From the NCBI RefSeq assembly GCF_046523945.1, contig NZ_CP171363.1, positions 1,364,001 to 1,428,000 on the forward strand: 64,000 nucleotides of DNA, in the 5' to 3' direction. This DNA comes from Faucicola mancuniensis (GTDB lineage Bacteria > Pseudomonadota > Gammaproteobacteria > Pseudomonadales > Moraxellaceae). Within the stretch, counting starts at the first letter, position 1. Each line of letters begins with the position of its first letter. The notes under the pieces are model-generated. The model made no database searches. It saw nothing but the letters and a program-made list of their open reading frames with translations, and was not told the DNA's origin. Positions 25,311 to 34,298 of this stretch are shown here, one piece after another. The position numbers and the translations under genes are program-made.

Positions 25311-28300
25311 ATGAGCCAAGCCCCATCATCTACCACCACCCACAAACCCCACAATCCAAACAATTTTACCCTAACGCCCCCTGCCAATTTTCCGTATAAA
25401 GACATTCAAGCGAATAACAAAGCACGCCTAACCGAACTGCTCAAAAATCGCATTTTATTTCTTGATGGGGCGATGGGAACGGAAATCCAAAATTATAAAT
25501 TAAAAGAAGAAGATTATCGTGGTGAGCGTTTTGCCGACATTGCCAATGATGTCAAAGGCAACAACGATTTACTTGTGCTTACGCAACCGCACATTATCCA
25601 AGCCATTCACCGCTCGTACCTTGACGCAGGGGCGGACATCATTGAGACCAACTCATTTAACGGCACGCAAATCTCTATGGCAGATTATCATATGGAGCAT
25701 TTGGTATATGAGATTAACAAAACATCTGCCCAAATCGCTCGCCAAGTGTGTGATGAAGTAACAGCGTTAAATCCAGACAAACCCCGTTTTGTGGCAGGGG
25801 TGCTAGGGCTGACATCTCGCACCTGCTCTATCTCGCCTGATGTCAATGACCCTGCCTTTCGTAACGTAACTTTTGATGAATTGGTGGACAATTACACCGA
25901 AGCGACTTACGCACTTATTGAAGGCGGTGTGGATATCATTTTGATTGAAACCATTTTTGACACGCTAAACGCCAAAGCCTGTATTTTTGCCGTTACAGGT
26001 GTGTTTGAAAAAATCGGTTTTGAACTACCAATTATGATTTCTGGTACGATTACCGATGCGTCTGGGCGGACGCTATCTGGGCAAACGGCTGAGGCCTTTT
26101 ACAATTCCATTCGCCACGCCAAGCCAATTTCTATCGGTTTTAACTGTGCGTTGGGAGCGGACGCTTTAAAACCGCACGTCAAAACCTTATCGGACGTGTG
26201 CGAAACCTTTGTATCGGCACACCCAAACGCAGGTTTGCCCAATGAGTTTGGGGCGTATGATGAAACGCCTGATGAGACAGCGACAATGGTTGCCGATTTT
26301 GCCAAATCTGGGCTGGTTAATATTGTCGGTGGGTGCTGTGGCACAACGCCCAATCACATTGCCAAAATTGTGGAAATGGTGTCGCCTTTTGCCCCACGTC
26401 AATTGCCCGAGTACAAACCTGCTTGCCGTTTGTCGGGTTTAGAGGCGTTTAACATTACACGAGAAAGTTTGTTTGTAAACGTGGGCGAGCGTACCAACGT
26501 TACAGGCTCAAAAAAGTTTTTGCGTTTGATTAAAAACGAGGAATACACCGAAGCCCTAGACGTGGCACGAGACCAAGTGGAAGGTGGGGCTCAAGTGGTG
26601 GACATCAATATGGACGAAGCCATGCTTGATAGTAAGCAAGCGATGATTCACTTTGTCAATTTGATTGCATCCGAGCCAGACATCAGCCGCGTGCCGTTGA
26701 TGATTGATTCGTCAAAATGGGACATCATTGAGGCAGGGTTAAAATGCACGCAGGGCAAGCCGATTGTCAATTCCATTTCCCTAAAAGAAGGTTATGATGA
26801 ATTTGTGCAAAAAGCCAAATTGTGTATGCGATTTGGGGCGGCAGTGATTGTGATGGCGTTTGATGAAAAAGGACAAGCCGACACCGAACAGCGAAAAATT
26901 GAAATTTGTAAACGCTCGTATGATATTTTGGTGGACGAAGTGGGTTTTCCATCTGAAGACATCATTTTTGACCCCAACATTTTTGCGGTGGCGACAGGCA
27001 TTGAAGAGCATAATAATTATGGTGTAGATTTTATCAATGCTACAGGCTGGATCACCCAAAACTTGCCCAATGCGATGGTGTCTGGCGGTGTGTCTAATGT
27101 GTCATTCTCGTTTCGGGGCAATCCGATTCGTGAGGCGATTCACGCTGTATTTTTGTACCACGCCATTAAAAATGGTATGACGATGGGCATTGTCAATCCT
27201 GCCATGCTTGAGCTGTATGATGAGATTGAACCGTCTGCACGAGAGGCAATTGAAGATGTGATTTTAAACCGCAATCAAGGCAGTGGCAATGAGGCGACCG
27301 AAAAACTCTTAGAAGTTGCCGAAAATTACCACGCAGGCGACAAGAAAAAAGACGGTGGGGCGGATTTGGCGTGGCGAGAATTGCCTGTGGAAAAACGCAT
27401 TGAACACGCCCTTGTCAAAGGCATTACCACCTACATTAATGAAGACACCGAAGAGGCACGCCTAAAATTACCACGTCCGCTTGATGTGATTGAAGGCCCT
27501 TTAATGGACGGTATGAACGTGGTGGGCGATTTGTTTGGAGCGGGCAAAATGTTTTTACCACAAGTAGTGAAGTCTGCTCGTGTGATGAAACAAGCGGTGG
27601 CGTGGTTAAACCCTTATATTGAAGCCGAAAAAACCGCAGGCGAGAGCAAAGGCAAGGTGCTGATTGCGACCGTCAAAGGCGATGTACACGACATTGGCAA
27701 AAACATTGTAGGCGTGGTGCTAGGCTGTAATGGCTATGAAATCATTGATTTGGGCGTGATGGTGCCGTGCGAGAAAATTTTGCAAGTGGCAAAAGATGAA
27801 AAAGTGGACATTATTGGCTTGTCAGGCTTGATTACGCCTAGCCTTGATGAGATGGTTTATGTCGCCCAACAAATGCAAGAACAAGGCTTTCACATTCCGT
27901 TACTCATTGGCGGTGCGACCACGTCAAAGGCTCATACGGCTGTTAAAATTGACCAAAATTACCAAAATGATGCGGTGATTTATGTTGCCGATGCCAGCCG
28001 TGCAGTGGGCGTGGCAACGACTTTATTGTCTAAAGAATTAAAATCGCAATATGTGGCGGACATTCGTGCCGAATATGCCGAAGTCCGTGAACGCCTTGCC
28101 AATCGTCAGCCCAAAGCCCCCAAATTAACGTATAAAGAGGCGATTGAACAAGGCTTTAAGTACGATTGGGACAACTACACGCCACCTGTTCCAAAACAGC
28201 TTGGGCGAGTGGTGCTTGACGATTATCCGATTGAAAATTTGTTGCCGTATATTGACTGGACACCGTTTTTTATTTCGTGGGGATTGGTGGGTAAATTTCC

Positions 28301-29075
28301 AAAAATCTTTGATGATGAGATTGTGGGCGATGAGGCAAAAGATTTATACAAAAACGCTTGCCAAACCATTGATGATTTTATCAAACAAAAATTGGTGGTT
28401 GCCAAAGGCGTGTTTAGCCTAATGCCTGCCAAACGCACAGCCCCAGATACGGTGCAAATTTTTAATGAACAAGGCGAAGTTACTCATACTTTTGAGCATT
28501 TACGCCAACAATCGGACAAGGCAAGTGGCAAGCCAAATTATAGCCTAGCTGATTTTATTTCGCCAAAAGGCAATGATTATTTGGGTGGATTTACTGTGTC
28601 CATTGTGGGGACGGAAGAGCTTGCCGAGCAGTACAAGGCAAAAGGCGATGACTATAATGCGATTATGGTGCAAGCGGTGAGCGACCGTTTGGCGGAAGCC
28701 TTTGCCGAGCATTTGCACGAGTTAATCCGCAAACAATATTGGGGTTATCAAGTTGATGAAAGCTTAAGCAATGATGAGTTGATTAAGGAAAAATATGTCG
28801 GTATTCGTCCTGCCCCCGGTTATCCTGCCTGCCCAGAGCATACCGAAAAAGGCAAGTTGTTTGATTGGCTAGGCACGACCGATGCGATTGGCACGTTTTT
28901 GACCGAGAGCTTTGCGATGTTTCCTGCGTCTAGTGTGAGTGGGTTTTATTACTCGCACCCTGACAGTAATTATTTTAATGTCGGTAAAATCAGCGCCGAA
29001 CAACTAGAAGACTACGCCAAACGAAAAGGGTGGGATATAGATACAGCGAAGAAATGGTTGAATCCAAACTTATAA
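25311..29075 (+). CDS. metH: Cobalamin-dependent methionine synthase MetH
   Basis: Transfers methyl from 5-methyl-tetrahydrofolate to homocysteine via methylcobalamin. All four modules are present in 1254 residues: a homocysteine domain with zinc ligands Cys279, Cys342 and Cys343; a pterin-binding domain (about 385-650, starting VNVGERTNVTGSKKF); a cap plus B12 domain with DVHDIG at 791-796 (His793 the cobalt ligand); and an activation domain ending with RPAPGYPACPEHTEKG, the SAM-binding region. The first 30 residues (Ser/Thr/Pro/Asn-rich) are an extension. Followed 16 bp later by a small protein gene. Confidence 0.97.
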   Translation: MSQAPSSTTTHKPHNPNNFTLTPPANFPYKDIQANNKARLTELLKNRILFLDGAMGTEIQNYKLKEEDYRGERFADIANDVKGNNDLLVLTQPHIIQAIHRSYLDAGADIIETNSFNGTQISMADYHMEHLVYEINKTSAQIARQVCDEVTALNPDKPRFVAGVLGLTSRTCSISPDVNDPAFRNVTFDELVDNYTEATYALIEGGVDIILIETIFDTLNAKACIFAVTGVFEKIGFELPIMISGTITDASGRTLSGQTAEAFYNSIRHAKPISIGFNCALGADALKPHVKTLSDVCETFVSAHPNAGLPNEFGAYDETPDETATMVADFAKSGLVNIVGGCCGTTPNHIAKIVEMVSPFAPRQLPEYKPACRLSGLEAFNITRESLFVNVGERTNVTGSKKFLRLIKNEEYTEALDVARDQVEGGAQVVDINMDEAMLDSKQAMIHFVNLIASEPDISRVPLMIDSSKWDIIEAGLKCTQGKPIVNSISLKEGYDEFVQKAKLCMRFGAAVIVMAFDEKGQADTEQRKIEICKRSYDILVDEVGFPSEDIIFDPNIFAVATGIEEHNNYGVDFINATGWITQNLPNAMVSGGVSNVSFSFRGNPIREAIHAVFLYHAIKNGMTMGIVNPAMLELYDEIEPSAREAIEDVILNRNQGSGNEATEKLLEVAENYHAGDKKKDGGADLAWRELPVEKRIEHALVKGITTYINEDTEEARLKLPRPLDVIEGPLMDGMNVVGDLFGAGKMFLPQVVKSARVMKQAVAWLNPYIEAEKTAGESKGKVLIATVKGDVHDIGKNIVGVVLGCNGYEIIDLGVMVPCEKILQVAKDEKVDIIGLSGLITPSLDEMVYVAQQMQEQGFHIPLLIGGATTSKAHTAVKIDQNYQNDAVIYVADASRAVGVATTLLSKELKSQYVADIRAEYAEVRERLANRQPKAPKLTYKEAIEQGFKYDWDNYTPPVPKQLGRVVLDDYPIENLLPYIDWTPFFISWGLVGKFPKIFDDEIVGDEAKDLYKNACQTIDDFIKQKLVVAKGVFSLMPAKRTAPDTVQIFNEQGEVTHTFEHLRQQSDKASGKPNYSLADFISPKGNDYLGGFTVSIVGTEELAEQYKAKGDDYNAIMVQAVSDRLAEAFAEHLHELIRKQYWGYQVDESLSNDELIKEKYVGIRPAPGYPACPEHTEKGKLFDWLGTTDAIGTFLTESFAMFPASSVSGFYYSHPDSNYFNVGKISAEQLEDYAKRKGWDIDTAKKWLNPNL

Positions 29076-29091
29076 TATGATGAGGTAAGTA

Positions 29092-29286
29092 ATGACTGAA
29101 AATGTTGGCTTAAATACACCTGTTGAACAAATATCCGCTGAGGAATATCAAGCTCCATCAAATAGCTCTAAAATCATCCATAAGCTCACAGCGTATTTAA
29201 AAGAACATTTTTTAGTCATTTTGTCAGGTCTTTTGTCTGGCTCAGTGATTGCTTATATCAGTTCACGATTTTTTATTGCAAGATAG
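29092..29286 (+). CDS. Small single-span membrane protein, function unknown
   Basis: A 64-residue protein with an acidic, polar N-terminal half and one C-terminal hydrophobic helix (HFLVILSGLLSGSVIAYISS). A GAGG ribosome site precedes the ATG, and the gene sits 16 bp after metH, before sbcC. I do not recognise a family; a tail-anchored small protein is the simplest reading. Confidence 0.5.
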   Translation: MTENVGLNTPVEQISAEEYQAPSNSSKIIHKLTAYLKEHFLVILSGLLSGSVIAYISSRFFIAR

Positions 29287-29334
29287 GGCGGTTTGCCATA
29301 AAATCTTAACAACTTGCCAATATTTGACACAGCT

Positions 29335-32300
29335 ATGAAAATCCTAAAATTACGTTTTAAAAATCTCAATTCTTTAAAAGGCGAATGGCAGATTGACTTT
29401 CGCCACCCTGCTTACGCTAACGAAGGCATTTTTGCCATCACAGGGTCGACAGGTGCAGGCAAAAGCACGATTTTGGACGCTATTTGTCTGGCATTATACG
29501 GCATCACGCCACGTTTAAAAGATATTAGCCAAAGCCAAAACGACATTATGTCTCGCCAAACAGGTGAATGTTTTGCCGAAGTGGTTTTTACAACAAATTC
29601 AAATAGTTACACTGCATTTTGGAGTCAAAAACGGGCTTATGTCAAAGCCGAAGGCAAATTGCAATCGCCAAAACATGAGCTTTCTTATTATATTGACGAC
29701 AACGAAAAAGGCACGTTAATAGAAGAAAAAGCCCAACGCACAAAAGCCAAAATTGAAGAAATCACAGGCATGGATTTTCATCGCTTTACTCGTGCGATGT
29801 TGCTTGCACAGGGCAGTTTTTCCGCCTTTTTGCAAGCAGATGCCGATGACCGTTCGCCCATTTTGGAGCAAATCACAGGCACAGAAATTTACACCGACAT
29901 TTCCAAAAAAGTGCACGAATTGCACCGCCAAGCCGAGCTTGAACTCAAAAGTTTAACCGACAAACTCTCTGGCATTCAACTATTAAGCGATGACGAAGAA
30001 CGGCAATTAACCGAACAAAAATCCGCTTTACTCACCGACATTCAACAACAAAAAACCGATATTGACAACACCGAAAAAGACCGAATTTGGCGACAAAATC
30101 TCGCCTATTACACACAGCAAGTTGCCGAATTAAGCCAACAACAAACGCAATTATCAACACAAGTTGAGCAATTTGCACCCAAAAAACAACAATTACAACG
30201 TGCGTTAAAAGCCTTGCAAGTCACAGGCGATGTTAATCAAGCGAACTTTTTGCAACACCAATTAACACAGCAACAAGCCGAATTGGCACAATTTAACCAA
30301 CAATTGCCGATTATTAATAATAATTGCGAAGTTGAGAAAAACAATTTATTTAGTTTACAAAACAAAATGCAAGCGAGCGAAACTGCTTGGCAAACGGCTG
30401 AACCCTTGTTTCATCAAGTGCGAGAGCTGGACACCACGATTTTTCAACAACAAAATCAATTGCAAGATGTCAATGACAATTTGCAACAAATTCAAACGCA
30501 ACTTGAGCAAAAAAAACAAGATTTAACCGCACAACGGACGGTTTTGCAAGGTATTTTGCAACAGCAAACGCACAAAAAAAATCTGCAACAACAAATCCCC
30601 AAAGCTGATAGTTTGCCACAGACTTTAGCCACGTTACGCCAATTGCAAGAAAATTCGCAAGAATTGCAAAAGCAACAACAAACGCTATCGCAAGAGCAAG
30701 CCAATTTACAACAAATTCAACAGCAACTTACCCAACAAAACCAAACTTTTGACGAGCAATTACAACAGTTAAACGCCCAATTACAACAGCAACAACACGC
30801 CAAACAACAACTTGACCAACAGATTAATGACGCATTAAACGGACAAAATTTTGCAAATTTACGCCAACAAGCCGAGCAATTTTGGCAAGTGAAAAATTTG
30901 TTAGAATTGCTAAAAAATAGCATTGGCGAATGGCAATATAACACGGATATTTACACACAAAACACAACAAAATTTGATAATATCAACGCCGAATTAACCG
31001 CTTTACAAACTACTTGGCAACACGAAAAACTACAGCAACAGCACGCAGAAGAAAAGGTGAATTTGCTCAATCACAATTTGTTGCTACTTGCCAAAATCAA
31101 GGATTTAAGCCAAGAGCGACACCGTTTGGTTGATGGCGAGCCGTGTCCGTTGTGCGGTGCGACCAGCCACCCTTTTGCCAGCGATACGCCAAATCCATCA
31201 GACGAAACAGAACAAGCGTTGGCTATTGCTAAACAGCAACTTGCCAATCACAATGAACAATTACAAAAATTGTCGCTTGATAAAAACGATTGGCAAAATC
31301 AACAGCAATTTTTAAACGAGCAACAACAAAATATCCGCCAAAAAAATAATATTTTGATTGAGCAAATGCAAGCAAATATCAATCAATTAAACAATTTTAA
31401 CATCAATCTTCATTGGCAAAATTTACAACAAAATTTTGTAAATTTAAGCCATGTTTATCAACAAAAATCTGATAAAAATTGGCAAAACTTTATCCCACAA
31501 TTACAAGATTTTTTACAATTATTAGATAATTATTTATTAAATTTAAATAATGAATTAAATAATTTGCAACAACGTCTTAATAGTGTGGAAAATTTGCAAC
31601 AACAGCAACAACATAACCAACAAATGCTTGCTAATTTATCCGAAACATACAACCAACAGCAACATCAGCAAGCCTTACGACAAAGCGAACAACAGTACAA
31701 CCAAGCACGTTTGCACGAGATTGAACAACAATTTGCCAATTTTGCAAACAGACAACAGCAGTTGCAACAGCGTGTTGATGATTTGACACAAGATTTTTAT
31801 CCATCTGTACAAATGTTTGTGCCGATTGAAAAACGCCTTGATGATTTGCAAAATTTTCATCAACAATATCAACAGCTTGAAAAAGAAATTGGTGATTTTT
31901 CTCACCTAATTAGCGAAAGTCAAAAACGCATTGCGACTTTATTGGCTGATGAACAAAATTTGATAAATAATCAACAACAAGCCCAACAAAAACAGAAACA
32001 ACTCAACCAAAAATTGCAAGCATTACAGCAAAATCGCCAGCAATTATTCGGTAATAAAAACGTACAAGCCGAAGCCGAGCAACTGTTACAACAAAAACAA
32101 CAAGATTTTGACGCATGGCGACAAGGCGAGAAAACCGTAAATGATTTGACCAATCATTTACACATTTTGCAAAAGCAAATGGACGGTTTAACCTTATTAA
32201 TCGAGCAATTAACCACCCAAAAAAGCGAACTTGACGACAAAATTCAGCAAAAATTTAATCAACTTAAGTTTTCTAATTTAGCCGATTATCAATCTGCTTG

Positions 32301-33117
32301 CCTAACTGATGATGAGCGTGAAGATTTGCAAAATCAAGCAAACACACTTAACGAACAACAGCAACGCCTTGATACGCTACTTTCTCAAGCCAAAAATGAA
32401 CAACAATTGTTGCTTAATCAACCACGTACCGAATTGACATTAACCGTTTTATTAGAAAATTTAGAAAAGCTAAAACGAAATTTAAGCAAAAATGAACAAA
32501 AACTTGGTAGTGTTGAACAAATGTTAAACACTAATCAACAAGTAAAACAATCGCAAACCAATTTAATCGCACAAATTGAACAAAAAAATCAAAACGCAAA
32601 AGAATGGCAATATTTGCACAAACTGATTGGTTCAAGCGATGGCAAAAAATTCCGTAATTTTGCACAAGGCTTGACTTTTAACATGATGATTAACCACGCC
32701 AATCAGCAGTTACAAAAGATGAGCGACCGATATTTGTTGATTGCTGATAGCGAACAGCCGTTGATGTTAAACGTGATTGACAATTATCAAGGCGGACAGG
32801 TGCGAACGAGTAAAAATTTGTCTGGTGGTGAGAGTTTTATTATCAGTTTGGCGTTGGCGTTGGGGCTGTCAAATATGGCGAGCCATCGGATGCGAGTGGA
32901 TTCGTTGTTTTTGGACGAAGGTTTTGGCACGCTGGACGAAGAAGCGTTGGACGTGGCGTTGGATACCTTGTCCACGTTGCAACAGTCGGGCAAGCTCATT
33001 GGCGTGATTTCGCATATTTCTGCGTTAAAAGAACGCATTAGCAGTAAAATCGTGGTAACGCCAAAGACAGGCGGTGTCAGTAAAATTGACGGTGCAGGCG
33101 TTGAAAAATTGGGCTAA
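29335..33117 (+). CDS. sbcC: Exonuclease subunit SbcC (Rad50-like)
   Basis: SMC-like ATPase that, with nuclease SbcD, opens hairpins and processes DNA ends. The 1260 residues, longer than the E. coli protein (about 1050), show Walker A GSTGAGKST at 37-45, two very Q/N-rich coiled-coil arms, a zinc hook CPLCG at 604-608, the ABC signature NLSGGESFIISLALALGLS and Walker B SLFLDEGFGTLDEEAL near residue 1190. I start it at ATG 29335 (MKILKLRFKNLNSLKGEW), not at the TTG 21 bases earlier. sbcD is not adjacent but 3.5 kb downstream on the other strand. Confidence 0.93.
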   Translation: MKILKLRFKNLNSLKGEWQIDFRHPAYANEGIFAITGSTGAGKSTILDAICLALYGITPRLKDISQSQNDIMSRQTGECFAEVVFTTNSNSYTAFWSQKRAYVKAEGKLQSPKHELSYYIDDNEKGTLIEEKAQRTKAKIEEITGMDFHRFTRAMLLAQGSFSAFLQADADDRSPILEQITGTEIYTDISKKVHELHRQAELELKSLTDKLSGIQLLSDDEERQLTEQKSALLTDIQQQKTDIDNTEKDRIWRQNLAYYTQQVAELSQQQTQLSTQVEQFAPKKQQLQRALKALQVTGDVNQANFLQHQLTQQQAELAQFNQQLPIINNNCEVEKNNLFSLQNKMQASETAWQTAEPLFHQVRELDTTIFQQQNQLQDVNDNLQQIQTQLEQKKQDLTAQRTVLQGILQQQTHKKNLQQQIPKADSLPQTLATLRQLQENSQELQKQQQTLSQEQANLQQIQQQLTQQNQTFDEQLQQLNAQLQQQQHAKQQLDQQINDALNGQNFANLRQQAEQFWQVKNLLELLKNSIGEWQYNTDIYTQNTTKFDNINAELTALQTTWQHEKLQQQHAEEKVNLLNHNLLLLAKIKDLSQERHRLVDGEPCPLCGATSHPFASDTPNPSDETEQALAIAKQQLANHNEQLQKLSLDKNDWQNQQQFLNEQQQNIRQKNNILIEQMQANINQLNNFNINLHWQNLQQNFVNLSHVYQQKSDKNWQNFIPQLQDFLQLLDNYLLNLNNELNNLQQRLNSVENLQQQQQHNQQMLANLSETYNQQQHQQALRQSEQQYNQARLHEIEQQFANFANRQQQLQQRVDDLTQDFYPSVQMFVPIEKRLDDLQNFHQQYQQLEKEIGDFSHLISESQKRIATLLADEQNLINNQQQAQQKQKQLNQKLQALQQNRQQLFGNKNVQAEAEQLLQQKQQDFDAWRQGEKTVNDLTNHLHILQKQMDGLTLLIEQLTTQKSELDDKIQQKFNQLKFSNLADYQSACLTDDEREDLQNQANTLNEQQQRLDTLLSQAKNEQQLLLNQPRTELTLTVLLENLEKLKRNLSKNEQKLGSVEQMLNTNQQVKQSQTNLIAQIEQKNQNAKEWQYLHKLIGSSDGKKFRNFAQGLTFNMMINHANQQLQKMSDRYLLIADSEQPLMLNVIDNYQGGQVRTSKNLSGGESFIISLALALGLSNMASHRMRVDSLFLDEGFGTLDEEALDVALDTLSTLQQSGKLIGVISHISALKERISSKIVVTPKTGGVSKIDGAGVEKLG

Positions 33118-33245
33118 TTTTGCACAATTTTTACAATCATGACGGAAAAATAACAATATGATTACTGATTTTTTGTAAAAAATCTTGCATTATAGTGCGT
33201 ATTTATTTTTTAAATTTTTTTAAGTTGACTTTTGAAGGATTTTTT

Positions 33246-34193
33246 ATGAAAAATTTTGCCAAATTATCTGCTACTGGGCTGTTGTCAATTGGCGTTTTAA
33301 CACTGGCTTTTCCTGCACAATCAGCGGTTTTGAAACAAAAACCTGCGAGTACAAAGGCAAACGTTCAACAAAAAAGACAACAAGATTTAACAGTTAAAAC
33401 ACCTGTGCAACAACCTGCTAGCCAAGTGGCTGCCCAAAATGCCCCACAAGTGGCAGGTGATAATGGCTTGTCATTGACAACGGTGAGCTATCCAAAGGCG
33501 ACAACCATGCAGTGGATTGGCACGGATATCAATAATTTTGGGGCAAATGTGCCAAAGCCGACTTTGCGTTTGAGCAACGTTAGCACTGTGCCAACGGTTG
33601 TTGTACCACAGACGACTGCTAACGATAGCCAAATTGATGTGAGCGTGATTGATGATTTTATCGCCTATGCATCGCCAATGGCTCGTCATTATCCGCCTGT
33701 GTTTGTCAATCGTACCGACCGTTACAACACCATTCAGCGTGTTAAACAATTGTCTAGTTGGATTGAGCCGTACGCCCAAGCCAACAATGCATCTTATGAT
33801 GTGTTGTTGCGTGCCACCAAATTGAATGCGATGGCTCGTAACTTGGATTTGGGTTCGGATTATGCGGTGAAAGCCAGCACTTATGTAACTCGTGCGATGA
33901 AAATCCAAAACTCGGCAGAAGCCAACTTTTTGTATGGGGCAATGTTAGCCGAAGGCGGTGGTTTTGACGAAGGGGCAAAATACCTTGAAAAAGCCGAAAA
34001 AATGGGCTTTAGCGAAGCGACACAAAGCCTTGCCCAAGCCGATTTGTTAAACGACAAAAAAGAGCGTGCCATTCAACGCCTAAACGATTTTAAAGCCAAA
34101 TATCCAAACGACCCATATATTGATGAGCAAATCCGTCTTGTGAATAGTGGTGAATATTATATTTGGAAAATCCCTGCCAAAGTTGTGCGTTAA
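33246..34193 (+). CDS. Exported protein with a C-terminal TPR/Sel1-like region
   Basis: A 315-residue protein with a clear Sec signal peptide (MKNFAKLSATGLLSIGVLTLAFPAQSA) preceded by AAGGA seven bases before the ATG at 33246. It has a Gln/Pro/Thr-rich linker (residues about 30-70) and helical repeats from about residue 190 (FLYGAMLAEGGGFDEGAKYLEKA; AIQRLNDFKAKYPNDPYI) that look like Sel1/TPR units. Likely periplasmic. I do not recognise a specific family. Between sbcC and the lipoprotein hydrolase, with its own terminator. Confidence 0.75.
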   Translation: MKNFAKLSATGLLSIGVLTLAFPAQSAVLKQKPASTKANVQQKRQQDLTVKTPVQQPASQVAAQNAPQVAGDNGLSLTTVSYPKATTMQWIGTDINNFGANVPKPTLRLSNVSTVPTVVVPQTTANDSQIDVSVIDDFIAYASPMARHYPPVFVNRTDRYNTIQRVKQLSSWIEPYAQANNASYDVLLRATKLNAMARNLDLGSDYAVKASTYVTRAMKIQNSAEANFLYGAMLAEGGGFDEGAKYLEKAEKMGFSEATQSLAQADLLNDKKERAIQRLNDFKAKYPNDPYIDEQIRLVNSGEYYIWKIPAKVVR

Positions 34194-34238
34194 TTTATCG
34201 GTTATTTTTAACAATAAACTTTTCACATAAACATAGGT

Positions 34239-34287
34239 TTACCATGTCAATTATCATATAATAATGAAAATTGGCATGGTTTTTTAT
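34239..34287 (+). terminator. Terminator after the TPR-like protein gene
   Basis: A 12-bp stem accatgtcaatt / aattggcatggt (one G-T pair) followed by six T; it ends 12 bp before the next gene's ATG, leaving almost no leader. Confidence 0.75.
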
Positions 34288-34298
34288 TTGGATAATGT

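Noticed and set aside
30150..32650. Prion-like or low-complexity artefact in SbcC
   Set aside because: Walker A, zinc hook, signature and Walker B motifs are all in place, so the Q-rich regions are real coiled-coil arms.
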